64,000 nucleotides of DNA from Gadus chalcogrammus (GCF_026213295.1 NC_079426.1:21937639-22001638); one strand, 5' to 3'; numbered from the stretch's first letter, positions 1 to 15,078 are shown. A program made the numbers and translations. The notes: generated by a model from the sequence alone, not told the origin.

Positions 1-119
1 CGTCGGCCTCCCGGCCCGAGGCCCTGATAGGACATGGGAGCGACATTCGAGAGCCCGTTCCAAACACCAGCGGTCTGGTCCGAGGCGGTTTGTTGCCGAT
101 GGTTTACCGTGTTCTGGAG

Positions 120-603
<484 letters not shown>

Positions 604-811
604 TCTCTGCATCTGGACGTTCGCAGATGGCCCCCTCCCATGGTTTTAGGCTAATTTCTGCTGTCATGTTATAATATATGGTTTCATATGATGATGATTA
701 TGAGGAAGCTGTAACAGTGTAGTTAACCTTCATATTCCAGTTACCTCCGCCAGCTATGCTGAAAGTTTAGAATAGCTTATTTCACTATTTTATCTGTGAT
801 CGTTTGTTGGA

Positions 812-836
812 TGTGTGTGTGTTTGTTGATTTGTGT

Positions 837-894
<58 letters not shown>
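812..894. repeat. (GT)n microsatellite
   Basis: An imperfect then perfect GT dinucleotide tract ending in ATGTATGT. A short (TA)n/(TTTA)n stretch follows at about 1043-1072. Confidence 0.9.
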
Positions 895-1345
895 TCGCCC
901 CATTATTACGTGCTAAAATCATGTGCTAAAATCCAATTAATTGATCCCTTATCCACACTTTCCGTGACCTTGGCAACATGGTTTAAATCAACACATGTTA
1001 AGGTATAGGGAGACATCTTTTGTTTCTACCAGTACAGATGAACATATATATATATATATTTATTTATTTATTTTTCGTTGAGATTGATAGTACCTGTATT
1101 TGGCCCATCGCGAGCCTGGGGAATCTGTGCTCACCACGCATCAGTTGCACCTTTATAGCTACATTTATATCTCTAAAGTAAGACAATGATTAAATCTTCA
1201 AAGTCTTGTCAAGGTAGCGGTGGGAGAGGGATTGCATGTTTGGCACCAGATTCTGGAGAAGAAGGAGCTGCCTCCCCTCATCCGACCGCATCAGAACAGT
1301 GAATGGAATGGATCTTCTGACAATTCCTCCGATTACACCGTACAA

Positions 1346-2235
1346 TAGTGGTGCAACAGTTCACGGGTTACCCGTGATCCGTACGGATCAACCCTCACGG
1401 TTCAGGACGCAAGTGATCCGCGTATCGGCTGATAAAAAAAAAGAAGAAAGAAAGTTGTGCGTTCACGTGATCAGCGCATGTTTAAAGGACAATTCCAGTA
1501 TTTAGCACATTGAGCCCCCTTTCTCTTTTGTCTAGGATGAAATATAGCGGTTGACACACCGAAATGTTGACTATTGGTTCTGTCTCAGGTGTTTGGCTCA
1601 TTTCGATTTGCCCCTGCCTGCTTCAGAATGGCTGGCTTTGGGAATACACAAACCTGTCCTTAAACAACCCTGAACGTTTGTTTTCCGAAATGTGCAACCC
1701 ACCGAGTGGTAAGTCGTGTTCGTTGATGTTCCTAATCAAGTATCGTCGCGAAATACAGTTTCTGACGTGTTTTATTTGGCATTTCGTAAATCCCATTGAA
1801 ACGGAAACCGGACCGGAACCGGAGGCGGAAATGGGGTGTTTATGTTGGTTGTAGTCTTTTCGCCCGGTTCTCTGTGCTTCCTTTGGAAAAATTTTTTTTT
1901 ATTATTATTTACTATCCATGTTAAAAAGATGAAGGAATAATGCCTCAGATTGCACTTTATTTTGTTTAAATTATTATTATTTTTTTTAATTACCGGTACG
2001 TTTTTATTTTATGTGGACACAAGCAATTTCTTTAAATATTTACTGTGCTTAAAGGAAGCAGGATTATTACCAATTTGTTCACTTTATTTTGTTTTTACAC
2101 ATTGGAAGATTTTATTTAAAGTCACATTTGTCTTGTTATCCTTTTTGTTGTTGTTGATCCGAAAATGATCCGACCAGTGACTCAAAAACCGTGACACGAT
2201 CCGAACCGTGAGTTTTGTGATCCGTTGCACCCCTA
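1346..2235. mobile_element. Nonautonomous hAT-type DNA transposon with target duplication
   Basis: The left end begins TAGTGGTGCAACAGTTCACG and the right end, read on the minus strand, begins TAGGGGTGCAACGGATCACA, giving imperfect terminal inverted repeats. The flanking 8-mers CCGTACAA (1338-1345) and CCGTAAAA (2236-2243) match at 7 of 8 positions, as expected for the 8-bp duplication of hAT transposons. Subterminal GATCCG/CACGGTTC motifs recur at both ends. The 890-bp interior has only short frames without recognisable transposase, so it is called nonautonomous. Superfamily assignment rests on duplication length and the terminal TAGNGGTGCAAC pattern. The exact family was not determined. Confidence 0.75.
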
Positions 2236-2920
2236 CCGTAAAAGCTGTAGCAGCTGTGTTCACCTCAAGGAGTGAATAGGTTTGTGTCATGGTCATAGGT
2301 AGCTCAGGTGTAAACGCTAAAACAGGTATGCTCTATGGTTAGTGTTAAGAGTTGTCGTAATCAGAAGAAGCAGTAAGGGATAAAATCACAGCAATAGAGC
2401 AGGAATATCACAATATATATGCTGAGATTTAGATAATGTCATTTACACACTACATACATTCTGATGTGATTCACTCACACGCTTTTATCCATGTTTATTA
2501 AACGGTCAGTTGACAGGCAGTCAAAAGAAATGTAGGCATGTGTAGTGGTATAATATGCTGGATTTAACACGTAAGCAAAATAGCCAACACTTCCAATGTC
2601 AAAGGATGCTACAAAACAAAAGGTATTGTGTTTTTAAGGGAACTCTGGGATTTGCAGTTTCAAAAAACAATTGTCCACAATCTTGCTGGATTGCCACTTC
2701 AATAACAATTCATACAATCCTGATGGGGAGGACTACAGGGTAAAGCATCAGAAAGTCAGCTGTTTCTCCTTCCCTCTCCGCTGTTATTATTGCTGTGTGA
2801 GCACAGGGGAAACCACCAATGGGATTTCAGTTGGTGGAACAATGTCTCTTCACTAGATGCTGTTGTTTTAACACCTCAAACAAACCAACCCAGTGTCTTG
2901 GGTTCGGTACATGAGTGTGC

Positions 2921-3062
<142 letters not shown>

Positions 3063-3702
3063 TATATTTTAATACTACTAACTAACAACCACTAATATAT
3101 ATAAAATATACTTTTTAAATTGAATCTCAAAAGAAAAAAACAGTGTTTGAGGTACACATACAATTTATTCATTTATAAGTCATGTTAAAGTACAATAATG
3201 CATAAAAATGCATAACAATAGAGCCTGTGTAGCGCCCCGGAACACTGTAAAGAGGTCAGGGTTAAAGCCCCGAATGCCTTCACGTTCTAGAAACATCCCT
3301 GGGGGTATCGCTGACAGCTGGGGAAATCTGAATTAGGTCAGAGCTTTGGTGATGATCAAAGCCGAGGTATGAAGGATGATCTCAAACTTTGTGGCAGCTC
3401 ACGCCGAACAACTGGTTTACCTCCTGGAACAACGGCTCTCTATAAATTCCCAGAGTCTGCATATGTATGTTCTGACAGCAGTGTGTAATTGGGAGACACA
3501 TGTTAGGTATTGGTTTGTAATTAGAGACTGTGCAATTATTCTCACCCTCTGTTATGAAACATTTTAATATGTAACGTGGGCTCCACTAATTATAAAAACT
3601 GCAGGCCTGTTTTTTTCAGACCTGCAGGGGAGGATTTTTCTTATTTTTAAATGATGGTATTGCGACTGTTTTTTAAATGAACAAAGTAATTATTGTGTTA
3701 TG

Positions 3703-3924
<222 letters not shown>

Positions 3925-4064
3925 CGCCAGATGGGGCTAGGGATTAGGAGAGAAACAATATTGCATTAAATTGTAAGTTATTTCCTTACTACCAATCCAG
4001 AGCATTGTCAAAGAAAAACACTGTTGCCTGGGGGCTAGTTGTAGAGAGCTAAGGCAGAAGTCAA

Positions 4065-4114
4065 AAACACACACGCCACACACAAACAGACAAACACACA
4101 CACACACACACACA

Positions 4115-4211
<97 letters not shown>

Positions 4212-4221
4212 ACACACACAC
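4065..4221. repeat. (CA)n microsatellite
   Basis: A CA dinucleotide tract only about 140 bp after the preceding GT tract, in opposite orientation. The pair could form an imperfect long inverted repeat. Confidence 0.95.
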
Positions 4222-4362
4222 CCTATTTTGTCAAACTATTCATGAGACTGACTCACAAAGTTTTTTTTATTTGAGTTTTATAGGACAGCTATGAATTAAT
4301 AAAACAAAATAAATAATAATACAAAAAGCCAACGTCATGCTGTGCTGACACTTTCATCAGAC

Positions 4363-4655
4363 CAGTGGCGGTTTTAGGCACGGGCGAACCAGGCAGCCGC
4401 CCGGGGCGGCATATTTGTGGGGGGCGCCAAGTCACATGGGGGGCGCCACGAGCAGTAAAAAAGTAAACCGCGTAGCGGTTATCAATGAAGTACTACATAA
4501 CATTGTGTTGGGAATAGGTATTTTGGCGCCCCCTCTGGCTGCAGGCGCACACCTGCTCGTTGAGAAGATGCCGTGCGCAGACGGAATGAATCCCCCACTG
4601 AAGCCTGTAGGTTCACGATACGTACCCCCCCCCCCCATCCCCCCCCCCCCCTAGA
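4363..4655. mobile_element. Truncated hAT-like repeat (CAGTGGCGG end)
   Basis: The segment starts CAGTGGCGGTTTTAGGCACG and continues through GC-rich sequence with paired GGGCGCC motifs, which resembles a dispersed hAT-like repeat family I recall from fish genomes. No matching inverted end is visible on the right, where the sequence runs into two C-homopolymer blocks (4624-4651). It is therefore called a truncated copy. Open frames across it are short and not recognisable. Confidence 0.4.
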
Positions 4656-4884
4656 GCAGGGTAGTACATGAGAGCAAGCCACAGGGGTGTACTTAAACTC
4701 CAGAGTACCTGAAATGGAAAAACAAAGGGCTGCCTCCCTGTGAAATGAGTAGTTTGATTCAGACAGTTAAAGGTCTCATTTGTGATGTTTGTTTTAAATT
4801 ACACTTATTTTCGGATTACAGAAACTGTCTATTCTTTGGCTTAAACCATAAAAATAATGTTTGTTCATTTGTGCACCATGTGCA

Positions 4885-5001
<117 letters not shown>

Positions 5002-5329
5002 ATTTTATTTTTGTCCGGAGCACACAATAACTATAATGATGTTTTACAGACCAACAGTTTTTATAATTGAGGGAACGTGTCAGAAAGAGGAATCGATTGA
5101 AGAATGGTGAGGGACCAGACCACATATCCACCTGTGTGTTCAGTCCTGCAGGTGTCTTGTCCTCACATAGGGGGCAGAGAGAGAGGGCTCTCTGACCATT
5201 AAAAAGCTGATGCCATTTGGAATCGCTAGTAGTAGTATCATTAGTAGTCATTTTAGATTTGTGTTGTGGATCTTATACATTTCCCTGACATAATAATATT
5301 CATGTTGTCGTCATGTTTGATATAATAAA

Positions 5330-5652
5330 CACTACCATTCAAAAGCTTGGGGTCACCCAGGCAATTTCATGTTTTCCATGAAAATGCACACTATTAAACA
5401 GTTTTCAACTGTGCTAACATAATTGCACAACGGTTTTCTAATCACCAATTAGGGTTTTAGCTCGATTAGCTAAACAATGTACCATTAGAACACAGGAGTG
5501 ATGGTTGCTGGAAATGGGCTTCTGTACACCTATAGATATTTATCAGCCGTTCCAGCTATAATAGTCATTTACCACATTAACAATGTCTAGATTTAATTCC
5601 TGATTAATTTTATGTTATCCGCATTGAAATTAGAATTTTCTGAGCGGTGTAT
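5330..5652. mobile_element. CACTA (EnSpm)-like nonautonomous element, degraded right end
   Basis: The left end reads CACTACCATTCAAAAGCTTG followed by GGGTCACC, which matches the terminal CACTACCGTTCAAAAG pattern I recall for vertebrate CACTA-type nonautonomous elements. The interior motif CATTTACCACATTA is also familiar from that family. The right terminus should be the inverse of the left, but only a degenerate GAGCGGTGT remains near 5640-5652, suggesting a terminal deletion. No coding potential. Family recognition is from memory. Confidence 0.5.
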
Positions 5653-6281
5653 TCTTTTTTTAAACTTAATTCACGCTGCCTACTTATTCAAATAATTCAC
5701 GATAAAATGTAAATTTAAGGAATATTGTTCATAAATAAAATATCAAATTGCTGCTACGAAAGTGGTGCTCCTAGTCAAATGTGAGAAATCCAGACATTAA
5801 AACATGACACATTATCAGACAGCAGACTCGGGCGGCCCTCATCCTAGCATTCATTAGTCACATTTACTGTACATTCATCCACCCTATATCTGTATACTGC
5901 ACTCCACTGCTGGTATAAACTAGCATTATCCTTCCCTCCCCACCATCACCAAGGCCATCTGTCAACACATCACCCCCCCCCCCCCAACCTGAGGGAGACA
6001 TCCCTCCAGCTGAGAGCAGCCAAAGCTCTCTCTGAAGACGCTGCAACGTGCTAAGTGCTTCCACAGAACCCAGCCACATTGCAATTAGTACATTGAAAAT
6101 AAATAAAAGTGTGTACTCTTATTGGTACACACTTGGATAATAATGCAGAGGCCAAACAGAGAATGATAAACCAGCGTTGCTGCTAAGCAAGGATGTTTTA
6201 CCAATCTGGTCATGTGTCCCTGTGAGAGCATCTCTTTGTCACCCAAAGGCTTCATCCTAGGAAGTCAGGTGGGTGTTCACA

Positions 6282-6551
<270 letters not shown>

Positions 6552-7370
6552 ATGCCATACGGTGAGGAAGGCTTGGGGGGCAGGAATATGCATCCTGTTG
6601 TGTTACTTCCTCTCCCTATGGAGGACATCACGCACACACGGAAAGACACAGACACACACAGCCTATACTCACGCTTACACACACAACAATCACACATTCA
6701 ATTATTAGACATTGGATCAATTTAAAGAAACCAATTACTGTAATTGGTAAGCTTAAACACCCTGGCATTGAAGCAAATGAATGAATTCAACATAACCATG
6801 CATATTATCAAAGAAGTGTTGAATATGAATAGCTGTGATTACCCAAGGGGAATGATTATGCTGCAGAGACAGTGGGGGGCCAACGGTCAGAAATTAGGAG
6901 TCTGCTTCAGAAATATGATCAGTAGCGACCGGTGGGACATTTTAACCTCCGCCTTCCCATAAAGCAGGGGACAACACAACAGTGACCGAAACGCTTTAGA
7001 CCCAATCTCTAGGTGGACAAGGTGTTCTGTGAATATCGATTGACCCATGTGTCTGTATAAGTCAAGCTCTTTTAATGTGTTTGTGTCTATTCTTGCCTGT
7101 TTGTGTTGACTTTCTGGCAGTGTTGGAGTGCTAGAAGCTAACGATGTTGTCTAACCAGCGATTCTCACCCCAAAATGTTTTTTTGCTGGTGCAATGATTT
7201 TTGAATGCATAATTTTACAGCAGCTTATAAAAAGGTATAAATGTTCGCGTGAATAATTTTTTCAGAATTGCCCTTCTCTCCGACCTTTACATGGTTAAAG
7301 GCACATTGATGCTCTGCTTTTTGCCATTGTACAGGTTCAGTGGTTTTCTTGGTCATCACGGTCTAGTGGA

Positions 7371-7535
7371 AAATGGACTGCATTTATCCAGCACTTTTCG
7401 AACCAGAGGCCACTCAAAGTGCTTTACAATATTACCTCACATTCACCTATTCATGCACACATTCACACACCGACGGTGACGTCAGCCATGCAAGGCGACA
7501 GCCTTAGCACGCTCTACTCCCTGAGCCATATGCCC
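7371..7535. repeat. Teleost dispersed repeat fragment, family unknown
   Basis: The segment from TGGACTGCATTTATCCAGCA through CACTCAAAGTGCTTTACAAT to CTGAGCCATATG resembles a common dispersed fish repeat that I recall but cannot name. It lacks the middle part of the copies I remember, so it looks internally deleted. It has no coding potential. Confidence 0.4.
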
Positions 7536-8259
7536 CCCCTAGTTGACATTTGAAACCTGTCCCGATGCCTCATCGACTTCTTCAACCTGAGATGACGAGA
7601 GACAAAAAATGGAAACGAAAGAAAGAGCAGGGAAACAATCTCCCTGTGCTATTGCTCCTCTCCCGTCCACATCCCGACGCCGGCGTTCCCTTCTGTCTTT
7701 CCCAATTTTTTCCGCGGGAAAACACATGTAGAAGGCTGAGAGAGGTCCACAGGTCAACGCCAAAGTGAAAGATGATCGGCTTCCACCGCCCGGCTAACAC
7801 AGTGTGATAAGGTGGGGTGGGGGAGGGGTGACACGGAGGTGGAGGTGGGGGCGGGGGGATGGGGGACCTTGTCAGGAGATAAGGGCACCTAGACACGAGA
7901 CAGGCTGAACCTTAAGGCGCGGGGCGGGACGGCGGAGGAAGGTTGCCGTGGTGAAGGGGCAAAAGTGGGACTCCTTCTTTATCGGATCCATCACTTATCT
8001 CTCCTGTCTGCTCTACATCGATGCCATAATGGTGCAGCTGTATCATAGGGTGTTGCGGGGATGAATGGCGCTGTCAAACAATTATGGACGCAAACATGGC
8101 AACTTGATACAAAAACTGCACAAATAAACACAACTAATCGGTTTCAGGAGTGTAAACGCGATGCATAAACGATTGTAATAGAGTGATACAATGAACTACT
8201 GACTCATACTTCTGTTTTTACAATATTTGAATGCTGGATTTCTTTGGCTGCGGTTCGAT

Positions 8260-8545
8260 GTGTGTAGTGTGTTGTGTGTTGTGTATTCTGTGTGTTGTGT
8301 ATTCTGTGTGTTGTGTGTTCAGTGTGTGTAGTGTGTAATATGTTGTGTGTTCAGCCTGTTGGGTGTTGAGTGTGGTGTCTTCAGTCTGTGTTGTGTGTTC
8401 AGTGTGTGCGTTGTGTTTGCAGTGTGGGTTGTGTGTTCAGCGCGTTGTGTGTGGAGTGTGTTGTGTGTTGAGTGTGTGCAGTGTGTTCAGCGTGTATAGT
8501 GTGTTGTGTGTTGTGTGTTGTGTGTAGTTTGTTGTGTGTTGCGTG
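8260..8545. repeat. Cryptic GTGTTGTGTGTTCAG minisatellite
   Basis: Degenerate tandem units of GTGTGTTGTGTGTTCAGT type, about 10-20 bp long, cover roughly 285 bp. It differs from the pure GT tracts in having a regular TTG/TTCAG component. Confidence 0.7.
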
Positions 8546-8798
8546 TGCGTTGCACGGGCGTGTCAGCTCTAAGGGAGCAGCACCTCTCTCAGCCCTCTGA
8601 TGTCGTGTGACAGAGAGGGAGCGAGCCGATAGAGTTGCTTACACAAACAACAGCCAGACAGCAGACAGTAATCCATATATGCATGCTGACACTGCACCCA
8701 CATATTGTTTTTAATAACTTATTGTGTCTCCATCTCTCTCCCCCTCCCTCACCCTGCCTCTCCCTATTACACTCTTTTCTCCCCATGTGCTGAACCAG

Positions 8799-8825
8799 AA
8801 GATCACTTGGGCATTGAATTCATGG
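8799..8825 (+). CDS. nrg3: nrg3 exon: 27-nt juxtamembrane microexon
   Basis: The exon encodes DHLGIEFM plus split codons at both ends, identical to the residues preceding the transmembrane exon of human neuregulin 3 as I remember it. It is bounded by a strong pyrimidine tract (about 8730-8790) ending in AG at 8797-8798, and by a donor GTAAGT at 8826. It starts with two bases of a split codon and ends with one. The final G joins the AG opening the exon at 15079 to make GAG, giving FMESKEVYK. The segment is the extracellular stalk between the EGF domain and the membrane, where neuregulins are shed. A 27-nt exon is easily missed by automatic annotation. The exact acceptor is the least certain point. 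Confidence 0.85.
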
Positions 8826-9344
8826 GTAAGTGAAGTTGGATTTTTTTAAATTCTGTTTTCCCATCTGTTTGACTCACATGCATATAGGAGTGGCACTGCA
8901 TCGACATGGATAAAAAAAAAAAATACAGGATAATAATGAATAAATAAAGAGAGTCCATTACTAAGCATGCAACATTGAGTCACGCACATAATCATCCTTT
9001 AAATTGTGGACCAGATGTAAAGCCATTGATGAACTATGACAGAGATACAAAGGACATTGGGGCCACGTCACACATCCACACCCAGCTGTTCAGCAATTCA
9101 TTTATGCAGCTCCTTTACATTAATGTGTGTTTTGTATGTGCTTATTGCTTTTCTCTCATCTTCTATTCAGTTTCCTGTCACTAGCTCTCCAACTCTCCTT
9201 TTTCTCTCTCTCTCTCTCTCTTGTTCCCTATTTAATGCACTTGCTGGTAAAGCGTCCTTCCAAATCACTAATATACTGCTGTCTCCTTGGAAACAGGAGA
9301 TTTTATATGATGTTGGCATTGTTACCAATGTTACCCCTCATTAG

Positions 9345-9581
9345 CATGTGTGTGTGTATGTGTAAGTGCGAGTTTTTGTATGTGTGCCTGCGTGCACCCA
9401 TGCAATGCATGCATGAGTGCGTACATGAGTGTGTGCGAGTGTGCATCACGCATGAATCTGTCAATGGACGCTTGTTTGCCCTTGTAGCTATGGTAATCAT
9501 GAGATGTGTGTGTGTTGTATGTGTGTGTGTATTTGTGTGTGTGCGTGTGTGCGTGCGTGCGTTTGTGGGTGTGTGTGCGTG

Positions 9582-9632
<51 letters not shown>

Positions 9633-9660
9633 GCGTGTGTGTGTGTGCATGTGTGTGTGG
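9345..9660. repeat. Imperfect GT-rich microsatellite
   Basis: Interrupted GT/GC repeats, purest at 9588-9628. Frames of up to 188 aa read through it only because GT repeats carry no stops. Confidence 0.9.
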
Positions 9661-9987
9661 CTGCTGGCTGTAACGTTGGCAATGACAGCATAGCATCGGT
9701 GGCTACCGACGGGGCTAGAGCAGGATGCTGAAGCTGGATCCCTCCATCCCATAATCAACACGGCCGCCGATGGTGCTTCTTCCATCTGCTTCATTAGAGC
9801 CGGGGTCCGGGGCCTTAGACGCTCGGATCCGACCCCCATTAGTGGTAGCGGCAGCTTCATTCTTTTAAGAGCAGGAAGACGAGGCTTCCTCTCAGCCTGA
9901 TCTCTGCTCTCTCTGCTGAGCAGACAACAGACGCTTTCAGACAGGAAACCTCTCTTCAGACGTTTAATCCCAGTTCCTTTTTCACAG

Positions 9988-9996
9988 CTCTCTCTC

Positions 9997-10082
<86 letters not shown>

Positions 10083-10083
10083 C
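9988..10083. repeat. (CT)n followed by (TA)n microsatellite
   Basis: A CT array with TCTGTCTC interruptions changes to TATATATA at about 10069. Confidence 0.9.
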
Positions 10084-10119
10084 ATATAAAGCCATCTCTA
10101 TATACTAAATGGGATAGGG

Positions 10120-10361
10120 TTGGTGGGTTAGTGTTAACCATAACCCTGTTAAATATTGTGTTAACAAAAACCTTAGTTAATGTAACATTACCTGAGCTAG
10201 CCTGAACACCATGAACACTATAGATAATTACTCCTACAACGTAAGCTAACTGTTTACTCACTGTCAGTTATGCAACGAGTACTGCATTATCTAATGTTGA
10301 TTAAGGGTTAGTTAATGTGAATTAATGGTAAATGAATGTACCCTTATTGTAAAGTGTTACC
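10120..10361. mobile_element. Nonautonomous DNA-transposon-like repeat with GTAACACTTTACAATAAGG end
   Basis: The right end reads CCCTTATTGTAAAGTGTTACC. Its reverse complement is a terminal sequence I recall as very common in fish genomes. Upstream sequence is rich in TTAATGTAA motifs. I could not find a matching left terminus, and the superfamily is unassigned. Confidence 0.4.
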
Positions 10362-11008
10362 AATGTTATTAGCTTAAATTGCATTTCAGGCTTTCTATAA
10401 AAAGTGAATTGTGGCTGTGTTGTTTACAGGTCCTCTGATGCATAGTGTAATTAGTTGGATTAGAGTCTGCAATATTAGGCAAACCATTCATATTTAATGT
10501 CTTTCTCTCCGATTTCACTAAGAAGAGTATAAACTAAACTGAATGCAAAATATTTTGATACACAATCACACATTACGGTAATTCTTCCCTTGCAGCACTT
10601 ATATATTCCTGAGAATAAGTCTCTCAATATTGGATTATACTTCTAGCACGTTGAATTAAAGTCCATTGTCTTGGAGCAGACCCTTCACCATCATGAATTA
10701 ATTCAAGGTCTGAATCTCTAAACTTACAGTCTGCCTTTCAGCAGCACATGAATTTCTGATTTCTTGGAACTCTTCGTCTCCACACTTCTTTGCATTGGTG
10801 TGTGAGCACTGTGTCTTTCCAGTCATTCATAGTCACTCATCACTCAAATCAATATTTCCTTTCCATCTGAAATCAGTGAGCTCTGACTTGAATATGTTCT
10901 TGCCGGTTGTAAATCAGAGTCTGAGGAGAATGTTACAGGAAACGATTTATGGTGGGAGATGGATTTTAAATTGCGTTCTTTCCGACTACTCTGAGGGGTT
11001 ATGATGTG

Positions 11009-11134
<126 letters not shown>

Positions 11135-12649
11135 ATAAATGTAAATCACTCCAGCAAAAACATACCGATATGTTTAAATGTGTGTGAGCGTGTATGTGTG
11201 TATCCGGGAGTGTGTTCAGAAGTGTGTGGCTCTTGAAAGAAGCACCCAGTTAAGCACTTAATATTATTACGTTTTTCACACATTGAGTCTTGGCAGAGCC
11301 CTCCCTGTCTCCTCTTGACTTTTGCGACTTCATAATTGTGGAAAACATTTATAGAAAACATTTGGCTGCATGAAATAAAGTATCTCTGCAGTGGCAGTGG
11401 TGTCTGCGTCGCACTCCGAGACGCTGAATATTCAGCCTCAGAAGCTAAATGAGGAACACAGAAGACAGATCATTAGAGCAGTGGCAGCCCCTGCAGGATC
11501 ATCCCAGGCTGGGGACGCAGGGCGTAGCCGCGACGGCCTGCCACTGCAGTCTGGTGCCCCCTGTTGGAAGTGTTTTGATCCAAGCCCCAGACAGCAAACG
11601 TGGTTCATCCCTGGGGTGGCCCCCAGAGGCAGAGAGATGTACTATTAGCATCCAGCCCCGCGAGGCCACAGCTCACAACGATCCTACTACAGCAGAATAC
11701 GCCCTCGATCCAACCGCAGACGTAGAGCAGCGAGGTGGGGGTGGAAGGTGCATCATGGCTGCTTCGGAAGCGATTGATTGTCGTAGGAGGACGCTCTGTT
11801 AATGAGGACATGTCCAGACGCCTCTAGATGTTCCCATTCACACATGCAGAGCCCATACAGGAAATCTTCCGGAACATTGCAGGGACAGAATGCATGTGTG
11901 TGAGGGGCTCTAGTGGAGGTTTCAATAATGGCAGGACACGTTGGTAGAGGAAGAAGGCACTCTTTGATCATCTGAAACAAATGTCCCTTAAGGCTGGGCA
12001 TCTAACCAGGGACCCTCTCCTGCATGCAGATAATAGAGCTGGAGCAGTCCAGCTGTCGTGCGCTTGTCTTCAAGCAGTAGAGTATGTGTTTTAGCCTAGT
12101 AGTGTTGATCCATCTACAAATACATGTAAAAGTCCCTCAACCAAACCCAACACAGTATTAGGGTCCTGCCCCCTTTCAGCAGCACAAGTCTGTCATGACA
12201 GGACTGCTTGTTCGATTAAAGATCAGGCTGGAAATAAATGGAGTGCATGTGGATAGACAAATAAAAATGTACACACGGCTGGCGCTTTTCACCAGTAAAT
12301 GCACTCAACAGCACCACCTAATGGCTGCATATATGTTGACACACATATATCTTCTTGTGAAGATGAGCAGCTCAGCATACGGCTTTTCATGAGCTTTGTT
12401 TGGTTCTTTCTTTTGCCACTTCTGGTTCTCTTCTTGCTTCCCCCGTTACCTCATGTTTTGTTCCTGCTCCTTTATGGTCTGACCTGAAACAACTCACAGA
12501 CGATGCCGGTCTGGAGAGCAACGGTTCATGCCGTTGCAGCATATTGTAGTTCTCTGTGTCTCCAGGCCAGTGGTGCGGACTGAAGACACCGTGCCTGGCC
12601 TCTGAGTCAGCAAGCCTCTAGGCACCGCTTCAACTAGTCTTTGCACTTT

Positions 12650-13040
<391 letters not shown>

Positions 13041-13862
13041 GTCCAATGCGTCTGATGATCATTACCTGGGGATGTTTAGGGAGTAACGATCTCAGTATGA
13101 ATGCTCTCAGGCGATCACTGCTCAGCTCTAGTGAGGTGCGCTGATCTGTGGAACACCCTAACACTGGCCATCACTGCTTCACTGGCCATCACTACCTGTC
13201 TCTTCATCACCCTGGTGAAAACACTATTCAAAGATGACCCAGCATCACTCAACAACACAAGGATGTTTAAAAAATAAGGCTTCATGCTACCAATGACTTC
13301 TTCTCTCTTTCTTTCTTTGTCCGAAACCCTTCATCCGTTTCCATTCAAGCGTGGTGAAGTTTGACCTACAGGTCTCTAGCTAACTCTGAACGTTGCCATT
13401 AGGCACTCAGGTCTGCTCATAGGCCAGATCTTTAAAGCCAAATGAATACACAGTATGACCTCTGACCCTGAATGGAACTCTCTCACTCTAAAATTCTCTT
13501 TCTCTCACTCTCTTTTCCATTTGTATTGATATATTCTCATAAAGAGAGTGTGTGTTGCTACACTGTTTTGGTCAGTCTACGGTCTGGTCCTGTGTGTGGA
13601 TACAGTTTTACGTAGTGATTTCCTTTTCCCACTCTCTTAGTCCTCATGTCTTCACCCTGCATCTCTGCCCTCTATTCCCCTTCCTTTAATCCAATTTCTC
13701 ATTTTTTACAACTTCGACTTGCACCCTCGCTCATTCTCTGGCCATTCAGTATCCTATGGGGGAAGCCAGAATCTCTTTCTAATGGTATAATTATGTCTAA
13801 CGAGCCCATTTGATGATTCAGGCTGATTAGGGGGCATCAAAACAACTCTTCCTCCAAACACG

Positions 13863-14023
13863 AGACAGAGAGACAGAGAGCGAGGGAGAGAGAGAGGGAG
13901 AGGGCGAGGGAGAGTGATAGAGAGAGGGAAAGACAGAGAGAAAGGGAGAGGGAGGGACAGAGAGAGAGGGAGAGGGAGAGACAGAGATAGAGGGAGAGAC
14001 AGAGACAGAGGGAGAGGGAGAGG
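13863..14023. repeat. GAGAGG-rich low-complexity block
   Basis: Purine-only repeats of GAGAGAGGGAGAG and GACAGAG type, about 160 bp. Frames reading through it are artefacts. Confidence 0.85.
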
Positions 14024-15078
14024 AGTTTGTACAGCCCGAGGATGGCTTGTCTGTTCAGTTAGGTTTGGTGGTATCGAGTTACCTCGCCTCTTAGTTGATG
14101 ACCACCCAGGGCACAGACTGGATGGAAGGTCGAGGGTGGATAAAACAATGTTCAAAGCAGGCCGGTCGTGTGTCTGCGGCGACTGTGCCGCTTGAGCAGT
14201 CGAAGATTTAGTGAATGCTTGATCATTTAGAATATAGCATGTTTACCTTTACTTTGATATGATATGCGGACTGAGCGTCTAGGTAAGGATTCAAAGTGTA
14301 TTTCCTTTAAACGCCAGATACACCACATTTGACCGAATCTCCACAACATCAACAGCACACACCTGTCCTCCTTCTGAAGGACTGGTGACCCCGTTTGGTT
14401 CCCCTGTGCTTGTAGAGCTTCTCAAGGCTACTCTGGTTAACTTGTTCTTTAGGTAGCAGAGCAGCTCCAATTCCACTCCCCTCATGGTGTTTTCCCACGC
14501 TAACATTACTTCATGCTAAGGTTTCCTTATTGTGACCTAGCATAACACAGGGGCTGTTTCAGTCAATAATAATGTGAGGCAGTGCTTGAGAATTGCAAAT
14601 GGCTCTTGAGTTGATGGTTCAATTTATTTTGGATAATAATTATGCCTTGTACAAATCACAGTGCCACAAATACAAAACGATGCAGGGCAGCTCAGGAGAG
14701 CAGTTGCATTGTAAATGGTTGCTAGATGATCTTAAATGGCATTTTGGGTTCTTGTCTGCGTAGTAGGAATCTCAAAACCATGTTTAATTCCGTGTGAATA
14801 TTAACTCAGTTTCCTTGTGCATATTAAATGGCGCCTCGGTGGACCTGCATATATTTACATCCATGTTCTTACACAGAGAGTTTTAATGGTTGTACAACAT
14901 CACGTTGACGCTCTTCTCTCCATATCATCATCGCTGTGTCCACGCCCCCGTCACGCTTGACAGCAAACACGCGCTGGTGGACCCGCGGGGGTTTGTTCTG
15001 TGTGTACTCTCTCGCTGCTGATGAGTCTGCTGTTCAAACATTCATGTGACCCCTTCTTTTCCCCCTTCTGTGTTGCAG

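Noticed and set aside
9127..9860. 188-aa plus and 185-aa minus frames
   Set aside because: They read through an imperfect GT array. The non-repeat parts are ordinary intron sequence without splice or codon signals.
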